Positions 1 to 7,434 of a stretch of DNA of 64,000 nt are shown here, piece by piece (the stretch's first letter is position 1; each line of letters begins with the position of its first letter). The DNA lies in contig JAHISQ010000165.1 in NCBI GenBank assembly GCA_018818125.1, forward strand, positions 78,569-142,568, given 5' to 3'. The DNA is from Candidatus Rifleibacteriota bacterium. Lineage in GTDB: Bacteria > Muiribacteriota > Ozemobacteria > Ozemobacterales > Ozemobacteraceae. The translations under genes and the position numbers were made by a program. The notes under the pieces are model-generated. The model saw nothing but the letters and a program-made list of their open reading frames with translations. It did not search any database and was not told where the DNA came from.

Positions 1-513
1 ACTTCCTATTACATTTCCGTAACGCACAACGGCAAATCTGGTTACCAACTTACCGGAATAGGCATTGGCAGCAATAAAAAGCTTGTCAGAACACAATTTA
101 GTCGCGCCGTAAAGGTTAACCGGGTTGCAAGCTTTATCGGTGCTCAAAGCAACTACTTTTTTAACACCGGCTTCAAGAGAGGCGTTGATAAGGTTCTGGG
201 CTCCCATTATATTAGTCTGCACCGCCTCAAACGGGTTGTATTCGGATGCTGGCACCTGTTTAATGGCAGCTGCATGAATAACCAGATCAACTCCGGCGAG
301 TGCCCGATAAAGCCGTTTTTCATCACGAACATCACCGAGAAAAAATCTTAACCGGTTTGAGGTAAAAGTCTGTGACATCTGATACTGCTTGAACTCGTCA
401 CGCGAGTAAACAATAACCTTGTGCGGCTCAAATTCCTCAAAGGCTCTCTTTACAAAAGCCTTGCCAAAAGAACCGGTTCCACCGGTAATCAGAATAGTTT
501 TGCCATTAAGCAT
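1..513 (-). CDS. pseB: PseB-type UDP-GlcNAc 4,6-dehydratase (inverting), 3' part outside the window
   Basis: First enzyme of pseudaminic-acid synthesis: an NADP-dependent SDR that converts UDP-GlcNAc to the 4-keto-6-deoxy-L-arabino sugar, in many bacteria for flagellin O-glycosylation. I translated 171 codons from the ATG at 513. The dinucleotide-binding loop GGTGSFG is at residues 11-17, followed by YSRDE (36-40), RFFLGDVRD (56-64) and HAAAIKQVPASEYNP (80-94). The catalytic group is STDKACNP with D126/K127, then YGATK with Y135/K139. This set, especially the KQVPASEYNP and STDKA blocks, is typical of PseB rather than of other 4,6-dehydratases. The start is preceded by GGGGAGG about 5 nt upstream. 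The reading frame runs off the left edge, so roughly the last half is missing. Downstream pse genes are not visible here. Confidence 0.9.
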   Translation of the reverse strand, partial: MLNGKTILITGGTGSFGKAFVKRAFEEFEPHKVIVYSRDEFKQYQMSQTFTSNRLRFFLGDVRDEKRLYRALAGVDLVIHAAAIKQVPASEYNPFEAVQTNIMGAQNLINASLEAGVKKVVALSTDKACNPVNLYGATKLCSDKLFIAANAYSGKLVTRFAVVRYGNVIGS

Positions 514-558
514 GCTTCACCTCCCCAGTTTTTACAGACCGCTCTCAATTGCGCAAGT

Positions 559-1575
559 TTACTGGTTAAGTAAGGTCCTTGCACTCAGATCTATGATGCT
601 GTTATCACCAATATTCATACGCTGAAACTGCCCGGTCAATTCTACCGAATCTCCGATCAACGAGCTCTCAAGAACGGTGTTATGCAAAGATGAATTCGGG
701 TTAATTACCGAGTCACGAATAATCGAATCGAAAATTTTGCAGTTCTTGGCAACCGACACATAAGGTCCGACCACGCTGTGACGGACCTCAGCACTCGGGT
801 GAATTGAGACTGGCGGTATGATTACACAGCCTTCGATACACACATGATTACCGGTTGCCCGCTCCAGTAAAAACCGATTTGTCTGCAACAACGTCTCGGG
901 CTTACCGCAGTCAAGCCATTCCTCAATTTCAGGTGCGCCAAGCAGTTTGCCGTCTTTTATCATCAATTTAAATACTTCGGGCAGATAGAACTCGCCTTTG
1001 ACCCGCAAGTCCTGCTTAATGGCAAGGGCAATGTAATCCATAAAACTGCGGCCGTCTTTGAGATAATAAAGGCCGACTTGAGCCAGCTTGCTGATCGGCA
1101 CATCAGGTTTTTCAACCATATCTACTATAATGTTGTCGCGCATTACGTTAACGCCAAAGCGCTGATAATCTTCAACTTCTTTTGAGTAAATAAGCCCGTC
1201 GAGTCCATCACAAAGTTTGGAAATACGTGTTAGATCGGTCACAAACAGGGTGTCATTAAAAACCACCAGCACATCATCACCCTGTTGAATGCGCGGCGAA
1301 GCCAGCGAAATGGCATGAGCCGGCCCCATAAGCTCTGATTGATGAATGTAAACCGCCCTTAGAGCAGGATAATGCTTTTCAATGTAGCGCTGAATAATTT
1401 CGCCGTTTTCATCGGTAATGATAATGTATTCGTCAATATTTTTAAGTTTTTTAAGACCATCAATAACGTGTTGCAAAACGGTCTTGCCAGCAACGCGCAC
1501 CAGCGATTTAGGCTTGGTGAAGGTATGAGGTCGAAGCCTGGTTCCTTTTCCGGCTACCGGCAAGATAATTTTCAT
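559..1575 (-). CDS. Sugar-1-phosphate nucleotidyltransferase (NTP_transferase family)
   Basis: Predicted to make an NDP-sugar from a hexose-1-phosphate and NTP. The N-terminal signature GKGTRLRPHTFTKPKSLV (residues 9-26) is the nucleotide-binding motif of glucose-1-phosphate thymidylyl/uridylyl- and mannose-1-phosphate guanylyltransferases. A Rossmann-like catalytic domain spans about 1-235 and a short left-handed beta-helix tail about 240-330 (isoleucine-rich hexapeptides such as IIPPVSIHPSAEVRHSVVGP). At 338 aa it has the usual length. It overlaps the upstream ugd by 4 nt (ATGA), so the two are probably translationally coupled in a nucleotide-sugar operon. The exact sugar (Glc-1-P or other) cannot be decided from sequence. 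Confidence 0.82.
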   Translation of the reverse strand: MKIILPVAGKGTRLRPHTFTKPKSLVRVAGKTVLQHVIDGLKKLKNIDEYIIITDENGEIIQRYIEKHYPALRAVYIHQSELMGPAHAISLASPRIQQGDDVLVVFNDTLFVTDLTRISKLCDGLDGLIYSKEVEDYQRFGVNVMRDNIIVDMVEKPDVPISKLAQVGLYYLKDGRSFMDYIALAIKQDLRVKGEFYLPEVFKLMIKDGKLLGAPEIEEWLDCGKPETLLQTNRFLLERATGNHVCIEGCVIIPPVSIHPSAEVRHSVVGPYVSVAKNCKIFDSIIRDSVINPNSSLHNTVLESSLIGDSVELTGQFQRMNIGDNSIIDLSARTLLNQ

Positions 1576-2891
1576 AGTCTCCTCCCGATTCCTTCGTAGT
1601 CAAAGCCAAGCTGCAACATCTTGTTAGGCTCGAACAAATTACGACCATCGAGAATGATCGGGGTTTTCAGCAGTAATTTGATCTTATCCATATCGGGCCG
1701 TCTGAATTCGTTCCATTCGGTTACGATCACAAGAGCATCAGCGCCTTCAAGAACATCGTAACATTTTTTGCCATAACTTATTCTATCGCCAAAAATCTTG
1801 TGAGCTTCCTTTGCCGCTTCAGGATCATAGGCTTTAACAACTGCCCCGGCAGCAAGTAGTTCCTCAATCAACACTATTGCAGGTGCTTCCCGCATGTCAT
1901 CAGTATTAGGTTTGAATGCCAAACCCCACACCGCAATAGTCTTACCCTTTAAATCAGCACCAAATCGGCGCACTACTTTGCTGAACAGCACTTTTTTCTG
2001 TCGATAGTTGACAGCCTCAACTGCTTCAAGAATTTCCAGTCGATAAGAGTTCTGGGCAGCTGTTCTGACCAGCGCCTGCACATCTTTGGGAAAGCACGAA
2101 CCGCCATAACCGGCACCTGGAAAAATAAACGGATACCCAATTCTGGAATCTGAGCCAATTCCCTGGCGCACTTGTGAAATGTCGACCCCCAGAATCTCGC
2201 ATAAATTGGCGATATCGTTCATAAATGAAATCTTGGTTGCCAACATGGCATTAGCAGCATATTTGGTCATTTCAGCCGAGGCAATATCCATTACCAAAAT
2301 GGGTTTTCCGGTTCTGACAAATGGCGAATACAGTTCTTTCATCAGTTCGCCAGTACGCACATCATCACAGCCAATAACTACTCGGTCTGGCTTCATGAAG
2401 TCATCGATGGCATTGCCTTCTTTGAGAAATTCGGGATTACTTACCACGTCGAAGGGAATACTCTCGCCGCGCGCGGCCAGCTCTTCCTGAATAACAGCCT
2501 TAACCCTGTTGCCAGTTCCAACCGGCACAGTAGACTTGTCGATGATCACTCTGTATTCTGTCATACAGCGCCCAATGCCGCGAGCCACTGCAATTACGTG
2601 CTGCAAATCGGCTGAGCCGTCTTCGCCGGGCGGCGTACCAACTGCAATAAAAAGCAAAAGACACTTAGCAACGGCTTCTTCAAGATTGGTGGTAAACGTG
2701 AGGCGTTCTTCTTCGACATTTCGCTTCACCAAGCCCTCAAGGCCGGGTTCATAAATCGGAATGACACCGTTTTTCAAATCCTCTATCTTTTTTACATCGG
2801 TATCTACGCAGATTACATCATTACCGGACTCAGCGAAACAAGTTCCACTAACCAAACCAACATAACCAGTTCCGATCATGGCTATTTTCAT
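1572..2891 (-). CDS. ugd: UDP-glucose 6-dehydrogenase
   Basis: Oxidises UDP-glucose to UDP-glucuronate with two NAD+, feeding surface polysaccharide. At 439 aa it has the family length. Visible signatures are the Rossmann GTGYVGL (7-13), IYEPGLE (46-52), NPEFLKEGNAIDDFMKPDR (152-170), the central helix with EMTKYAANA (207-215), and GYGGSCFPKD with the catalytic Cys at about 266. The C-terminal UDP-binding domain begins with WGLAFKPNTDDMREAPA. The start ATG at 2891 is supported by GGAAG upstream and by a promoter-like sequence at 2942-2969. It is divergent from lptF/G and leads into the nucleotidyltransferase. Confidence 0.93.
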   Translation of the reverse strand: MKIAMIGTGYVGLVSGTCFAESGNDVICVDTDVKKIEDLKNGVIPIYEPGLEGLVKRNVEEERLTFTTNLEEAVAKCLLLFIAVGTPPGEDGSADLQHVIAVARGIGRCMTEYRVIIDKSTVPVGTGNRVKAVIQEELAARGESIPFDVVSNPEFLKEGNAIDDFMKPDRVVIGCDDVRTGELMKELYSPFVRTGKPILVMDIASAEMTKYAANAMLATKISFMNDIANLCEILGVDISQVRQGIGSDSRIGYPFIFPGAGYGGSCFPKDVQALVRTAAQNSYRLEILEAVEAVNYRQKKVLFSKVVRRFGADLKGKTIAVWGLAFKPNTDDMREAPAIVLIEELLAAGAVVKAYDPEAAKEAHKIFGDRISYGKKCYDVLEGADALVIVTEWNEFRRPDMDKIKLLLKTPIILDGRNLFEPNKMLQLGFDYEGIGRRL

Positions 2892-2941
2892 TTTTCTGCT
2901 TCCTTTCTCTTTTAAAGTTGAAATATGATAAATTGAAAGTC

Positions 2942-2969
2942 ATAATACCATCTGAGCCAAAAAATTCAA
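2942..2969 (-). promoter_or_regulatory. Sigma-70-like promoter for ugd
   Basis: Read on the minus strand: TTGAAT, 16-nt spacer, TATTAT, ending about 50 nt before the ugd start. It lies in the only 97-nt divergent gap between ugd and the permease gene. Found by eye; no alternative was scored. Confidence 0.5.
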
Positions 2970-2988
2970 GCTATGAGTTAATCACACA

Positions 2989-4071
2989 ATGATCAGAATA
3001 TTGGATCGTTATATATTCACCCAGCTGATTGGGCCGTTTTTGTTCGGCTTCTTTCTTTTCGTCACTATTATTGCGATTGATCCGATGATGTCGGCACTGC
3101 AAAATGTAGTTAACGAAAACGTCAGCATGACTGTCATGTTTCGATGGTTTCTTAATCGACTACCTCAAGACATGATTTTCACCTTTCCCATGTCAGTGCT
3201 TCTCGCCAACCTACTGGTGTTCGGCCGCATGTCTAAAGATTCCGAGACCACAGCTCTGCGCGCCGGGGGCACAAATTTTTTCAGAATTCTGCTCCCCGTT
3301 GTCGCTTTTGCACTGACGATCACGATTATCAGCTTTTGTTTCAATGAACTGGTAGTACCAGGCAGCAACGAACGGGCACGCAATATCAGGCGCCAGGAAA
3401 TATTGCACCTGACCGAGCCAGAAGCCTCTGAAAACACGATCATGCGCTCTTCTGACGGTGCGTTTGTTTATGCGCGCAAAGTTTATGAAAAGCGCGGCCA
3501 GATGGAAAAAGTATTGCTTGAATATTACGATAATAACGGCATTCTTAATAAGCGAATCTCTGCTTCAACCGCCGACTGGAACGGCAAGACATGGACACTC
3601 AAGCAAGCCGTGCTGCAGAATTACACGGTGGGAACACTCCCGATACCGGTAATCGTCGCCGAAATGCACATCGACTCAATCGAAGAAACACCTGAAGATT
3701 TTGCCAGACAAAGCAAGAAACCTAATGAAATGAGCTACAATGAGCTTAAAGAACGAATAGAAGCCTATGAACGTGCTCAGTTCATGGACACCACCGAAAT
3801 GCGGGTTGGTCTGGCCATGAAAACCTCGTTGCCCTTTGCCAGCTTCTTTTTTGCCATCATTGGCGCCAGCTTCGGACTCACCAACAATAGAAGCGGAGCC
3901 TTTATTGGCTTTGGTGTTTCGATTCTGATCATCTTTATCTATTACGTTTTGATGAGCATTTTTTCCGCTCTGGGCAAATCAGGATATATCCCACCGATGA
4001 TGGCAGCCTGGGCTCAGAATCTTATTTTCGCTTTTGCAGGATTTTACATTGTGAAAAGTATCAATGACTGA
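2989..4071 (+). CDS. LptF/LptG family LPS export permease (YjgP/YjgQ)
   Basis: Inner-membrane subunit of the LPS transporter that extracts LPS and passes it to the periplasmic bridge. At 360 aa it fits LptF/LptG. It starts MIRILDRYIFTQLIGPF, the typical opening of this family, and has three hydrophobic segments at about 15-35, 60-80 and 100-120. A periplasmic domain follows at about 130-260, then three further membrane segments at about 275-355 (GLAMKTSLPFASFFFAIIG, FGVSILIIFIYYVL, near the end). The conserved LRAGGTNFFRI coupling-helix region is near residue 90. I cannot tell LptF from LptG; only one copy is in the window. It overlaps the next gene by 8 nt. Confidence 0.88.
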   Translation: MIRILDRYIFTQLIGPFLFGFFLFVTIIAIDPMMSALQNVVNENVSMTVMFRWFLNRLPQDMIFTFPMSVLLANLLVFGRMSKDSETTALRAGGTNFFRILLPVVAFALTITIISFCFNELVVPGSNERARNIRRQEILHLTEPEASENTIMRSSDGAFVYARKVYEKRGQMEKVLLEYYDNNGILNKRISASTADWNGKTWTLKQAVLQNYTVGTLPIPVIVAEMHIDSIEETPEDFARQSKKPNEMSYNELKERIEAYERAQFMDTTEMRVGLAMKTSLPFASFFFAIIGASFGLTNNRSGAFIGFGVSILIIFIYYVLMSIFSALGKSGYIPPMMAAWAQNLIFAFAGFYIVKSIND

Positions 4072-5527
4072 AGCAAGACACATTGTAAGCTTGCCCTGCA
4101 TAATGCTGCTCGTTTTTTTACTGGTTACAAACACTTCTGGCGCCGAAGTTTTCAGACCGTTACAGATTCTGATGCCCGGCAATCTTGGCGGCAATCTGGC
4201 AACTCTCGATCGCGACCTCAAGGTTGAGCCCTCACTGTGCTGGCAAGTAGTCGAACTGCTCAACGCTTTTCGAAAACTCAAAGACAAAGACAGCCTGGTA
4301 ATAGCTCCAGGCAATGATTCGAGCATTTACTCGCCCTTGAATTACCTGTTTCGCGGCGAACTTGAGCGCGAACTGATTGGTCGCTGCCACCCAGATGCGC
4401 AAGGTCTGAGCCCAAACGATCTCGAGATGTTCGCAGATTCGAGCCTGAGCAAAGAAATTCGGATGAGGGTCTGGACAAACCATGAAACAATAGATAAACA
4501 AGCCATTTTTGCTCCTTATCAGATGCTAAAATCCGGCAATCAACGGATCTGGTTTTTCAACTATATCAGCCATGACCTCTGCCGTTATCTGCCAATCAGC
4601 AACTGGGGCAACATAGAAATTGACGGCCCGAAAAGAGGTCTGCGCCGACTCAACCTTGATTTCGCCGATAACGACATTACCATTTCAACCACCTATCTCC
4701 CAGAAGATGAAATTAACGAACTGGCAGCTGAGTTAAAGCAAAGACCTGGCTGGCACCTGATCATTCAGATTCCACTTGCGGGTGCACGTCCACTGTTTTC
4801 GACCACAATTTTGCAGCAGCAGGAAAACCTCTGGTTTCTGTCAATCGAAGAAGGCCATAAATATCTTCCGCTGATCAATATTTTCAGGCGCAACAATAGC
4901 TACCCCAGGCTTACTCTGAGACGCCTTCCTTTAAGCAAATCTGACGGTAAGGTTGCCAGGCAACTGTTCGATATTGCCAGAACCAGAGTAAAACAGAAAA
5001 TCACCCAACCGCTCAGAGTTATCAGGCCATCTTTTCAGGCATCAACTTCAGCCTTCGGATTTGCAGATCAGCAACACGCCAGACTGATAAACCAGGCCTG
5101 CAGAAGCAACGTAACCTTACTGCGAACGCCACACACACAGAATCTAGTTGACAATGTAATCTGTACTGGACATATTTTTGCCACTATGGAGAACGAACGC
5201 ATTCATAGTTTCAGATTAACCGGCCGCGAACTGTACAAGCTCGTGGGTACAATGGTGAAAAACTCTGATACTCAGCGCACAGTCTTTGCGGGATGTGATG
5301 CAACCTGGTTTGCCGGCGAATTAAGCGAGCTAAAGATTGCGGGGCAATCATACAGCCCAGACAAAAGCTATCTGGTAAGCACAACTGAACGAACATTGAG
5401 CGACCCGGCGCTGCGATCACTTAGCTTCTCAAGTAAAATGAGCGGCTATGAAGGCAACACCCTCTGGAAAATCTGGAATAATAATTTAAAATCGCTTAGA
5501 ATTAAAGATGAACAATTGATTGAATAG
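4064..5527 (+). CDS. Secreted 5'-nucleotidase (UshA)-like protein lacking the catalytic motifs
   Basis: 487 aa with an N-terminal signal segment (IMLLVFLLVTNTSGA, about 13-27). The C-terminal third resembles the 5'-nucleotidase C-terminal domain: a block ending FRLTGRELYKLVGTMV, then YSPDKSYLVSTTERTLSD, matching the usual tGxxLxxlv ... dpdktYrVat pattern. The N-terminal part keeps the family order (an initial beta-strand LQILMPGN, then VIAPGNDSSIYSPLNYLFRGEL), but the metal-binding DxH and GD(N) motifs of the metallophosphoesterase read GNLGG and APGND. I therefore infer a pseudo-enzyme, possibly a binding protein. It overlaps the LPS permease gene by 8 nt and is followed 38 nt later by the lipid-binding-like gene, suggesting a shared envelope role. 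Function unknown. Confidence 0.6.
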   Translation: MTEARHIVSLPCIMLLVFLLVTNTSGAEVFRPLQILMPGNLGGNLATLDRDLKVEPSLCWQVVELLNAFRKLKDKDSLVIAPGNDSSIYSPLNYLFRGELERELIGRCHPDAQGLSPNDLEMFADSSLSKEIRMRVWTNHETIDKQAIFAPYQMLKSGNQRIWFFNYISHDLCRYLPISNWGNIEIDGPKRGLRRLNLDFADNDITISTTYLPEDEINELAAELKQRPGWHLIIQIPLAGARPLFSTTILQQQENLWFLSIEEGHKYLPLINIFRRNNSYPRLTLRRLPLSKSDGKVARQLFDIARTRVKQKITQPLRVIRPSFQASTSAFGFADQQHARLINQACRSNVTLLRTPHTQNLVDNVICTGHIFATMENERIHSFRLTGRELYKLVGTMVKNSDTQRTVFAGCDATWFAGELSELKIAGQSYSPDKSYLVSTTERTLSDPALRSLSFSSKMSGYEGNTLWKIWNNNLKSLRIKDEQLIE

Positions 5528-5565
5528 CGTCGCACGATTCTAAAGCAACGAAAATTGGAAGCCTG

Positions 5566-6360
5566 ATGAAAATTAAATTAAACCGGTATCTCGCAAAGTT
5601 ACTGTTGATAGCAGTCATAGCTGCTTTTGTCACAAACGCAACCTGGGGAGCTAACAAAAAGGACTATCAACCCGACCCGGCTATCACCGCGCAGATTGCC
5701 GCAAACCCCCAAATTATTCATGAAAAGTTGATCTCGGCGATGAATAAATTGCTCGATAATCCCGCATCACTGAGCATAATCATTACTCCTTACACGGAAT
5801 ATGGGGATAAAGACTGCATTGAAGGGCGCTTTAAGAAAGTCGAAGTTCACACTTCGCGTGGTCAGGTTGAAAAGCTCTATCTGCACAAAGCCGACATTGA
5901 ATTTGAAGATGTTCAGCTCGACACAAAGAAGCTGCTTGAGGAAGAAAAAATCGACCCGGTTTCGATGAAGAACATCAACATGGATGTAATAGTAAAAGAA
6001 ACCGATATGAACGATTTTCTGGAAGCCAAAAGCAAATCCATCAAGGTACACAAGCCGCGCATCGAGATGCTCCCGGACAGAATAGAACTCTCTGGCGCCA
6101 CAAAATATGGCATGGTCAGAGTCGAATTCTGGGCAACAGGAAAGCTTTCAGTCAAAGATGGCCGCGAAATACAGTTTTATGCCAGCAAAATGAAAGTAAA
6201 CCGGATGACTATGCCCAGATCATTCGTAGGCATGATCGTAAAAAAAATCAACCCTGTGCTCGATCTGGAAAAATTTCCATTTAAACTGAACCTGAGAGAA
6301 ATAAAGGTCGAACGCGGTCAAATGAATTTTACAAGTTACCGCGAAGGCTCCTCCCGGTGA
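5566..6360 (+). CDS. LmeA/DUF2993-like secreted lipid-binding protein
   Basis: 264 aa with a signal peptide (residues 10-29: LLLIAVIAAFVTNATWGA). The body alternates charged beta-strands as in the DUF2993/LmeA fold (related to tubular lipid-binding proteins). Strand pairs include VEVHTSRGQVEKLYLHKADI, MKNINMDVIVKETDMNDFLEA, and RIELSGATKYGMVRVEFWATGKL. DUF2993 proteins in actinobacteria and cyanobacteria bind phospholipids or act in envelope assembly; a comparable role here is inference. It is third in the plus-strand run behind lptF/G. The stop codon lies inside a copy of the intergenic composite repeat. Confidence 0.55.
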   Translation: MKIKLNRYLAKLLLIAVIAAFVTNATWGANKKDYQPDPAITAQIAANPQIIHEKLISAMNKLLDNPASLSIIITPYTEYGDKDCIEGRFKKVEVHTSRGQVEKLYLHKADIEFEDVQLDTKKLLEEEKIDPVSMKNINMDVIVKETDMNDFLEAKSKSIKVHKPRIEMLPDRIELSGATKYGMVRVEFWATGKLSVKDGREIQFYASKMKVNRMTMPRSFVGMIVKKINPVLDLEKFPFKLNLREIKVERGQMNFTSYREGSSR

Positions 6361-6403
6361 GCACTACAGGATAAGTGACTCTAATGGCCAAAGGCCATTA
6401 GAG
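6352..6403. repeat. Intergenic composite palindromic repeat, copy 1
   Basis: Two modules: TCCCGGTGAGCACTACAGGA (6352-6371) and an almost perfect palindrome CTCTAATGGCC-AAA-GGCCATTAGAG (6379-6403). The same pair, in either orientation, recurs elsewhere in the window (9162-9214, 21481-21516, 56886-56924; weaker at 21745-21773, 52951-52975 and 63674-63693). The first module overlaps the stop codon of the gene ending at 6360. Confidence 0.7.
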
Positions 6404-6430
6404 CCGCCTAATAACACAAAGAAATTCCCA

Positions 6431-6460
6431 TTGCTTTCATACTTCCTGCTAAGTTACAAT
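6431..6460 (+). promoter_or_regulatory. Sigma-70-like promoter for the cysteine-rich protein gene
   Basis: TTGCTT, 18-nt spacer, TACAAT, ending 29 nt before the start codon at 6490, which has a strong Shine-Dalgarno AGGAGG 4 nt upstream of the ATG. Visual match only. Confidence 0.5.
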
Positions 6461-6489
6461 ACTGACTGATCAAAATTACAGGAGGATGT

Positions 6490-7311
6490 ATGAAGAAACT
6501 ACTGGTTATTCTTCTTGGTTTCTGTTTTGCTCTGCCGGCATTTGCCGCAGACGTTCGCGCCGTTGACAACGAGGCATGGCTCGACCATCTTGCTCAAATG
6601 CAGGTGCTCAGGCAACAGATTCTGAGTGTTGTTACTACGACTAACGCCACACCCGAAGACAAAGCACTGCTCGAATCTCTCAACGCAGAATTCTCTGCCA
6701 GAAAGGCCGATTGGGATGCTTACCTGGTTAACGTCTCTCAGGGCCAGGAAGTCGTTAAGACGGACACTGGCAAGACCTGCCCCAAGGGTAATAAATGCTG
6801 CAAAGTTACCGGAAAAAAATGTGATGGCAACTGCAAAGATTGCGGTGAAATCAAAAAACACAAAAAACACGGTAAAAAGCAATGGGGCCATCACGTATGT
6901 GGCGAAGCCTGCAAAAACGGCTGCACTAAAGCAAAAATGAAAGACTGTTGCGGCAGCGCCATGTGCAAAGAAGCAAAAAAAGAATGCGGTAAGGAAGCCC
7001 AGAAATCATGCAAAGGCTGCGCTAAAGGATCTAAATGCGGCAAAAAAGCACTCAAAGAAGCCCCAAAAGCTTGCCCCAAAGGCGACAAATGCCATAAGAT
7101 CACCGGCATAAAATGCGATAAACCCTGCAAAAACTGCAGTGACGCTAACGAAGCTAAAAAAACCGTAAAATCCGGTAAAAAACGCTGGGGCCACCATGTA
7201 TGTGGCGAAGCCTGTAAGAATGGCTGCATTAAGCCAAAAAAGGCAGATTGCTGTGGCAGCGCTATGTGCAAAGAACTTGGACACTGTATCAGAACCCCAA
7301 AAATAGACTAA
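6490..7311 (+). CDS. Secreted cysteine- and lysine-rich duplicated protein, unknown function
   Basis: 273 aa. A signal peptide (MKKLLVILLGFCFALPAFAA) is followed by a ~70-residue helical, cysteine-free segment. From about residue 95 a basic Cys-rich region carries two copies of a ~65-residue unit. Unit pattern: CPKGxKCxKxTGxKC, CKxC, a lysine stretch, WGHHVCGEACKNGC, then DCCGSAMCKE. The units (about 95-165 and 196-267) are joined by a linker also rich in CxxC and GSKCGKK. Cys and His spacing suggests metal binding or disulfide cross-linking, but I recognise no family. It has its own promoter-like sequence and a strong bidirectional terminator at 7332-7369, so it is probably monocistronic. 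The 2-fold repeat points to internal duplication. Confidence 0.85.
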   Translation: MKKLLVILLGFCFALPAFAADVRAVDNEAWLDHLAQMQVLRQQILSVVTTTNATPEDKALLESLNAEFSARKADWDAYLVNVSQGQEVVKTDTGKTCPKGNKCCKVTGKKCDGNCKDCGEIKKHKKHGKKQWGHHVCGEACKNGCTKAKMKDCCGSAMCKEAKKECGKEAQKSCKGCAKGSKCGKKALKEAPKACPKGDKCHKITGIKCDKPCKNCSDANEAKKTVKSGKKRWGHHVCGEACKNGCIKPKKADCCGSAMCKELGHCIRTPKID

Positions 7312-7331
7312 TTACGGAAGTAAAGCCTCTT

Positions 7332-7369
7332 AAAAAAAGCAGTCTCACACTCGTGAGACTGCTTTTTTT
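7332..7369. terminator. Bidirectional rho-independent terminator
   Basis: A7, stem GCAGTCTCAC / GTGAGACTGC with loop ACTC, then T7. It lies between convergent genes (plus gene ending 7311, minus gene ending 7435) and can serve both. Confidence 0.92.
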
Positions 7370-7434
7370 GTTACTGAATTTGCCGAGCAATTTGTCAACT
7401 TAAAACAGCCAATATAAAGTCTTTGGCATAGAGA

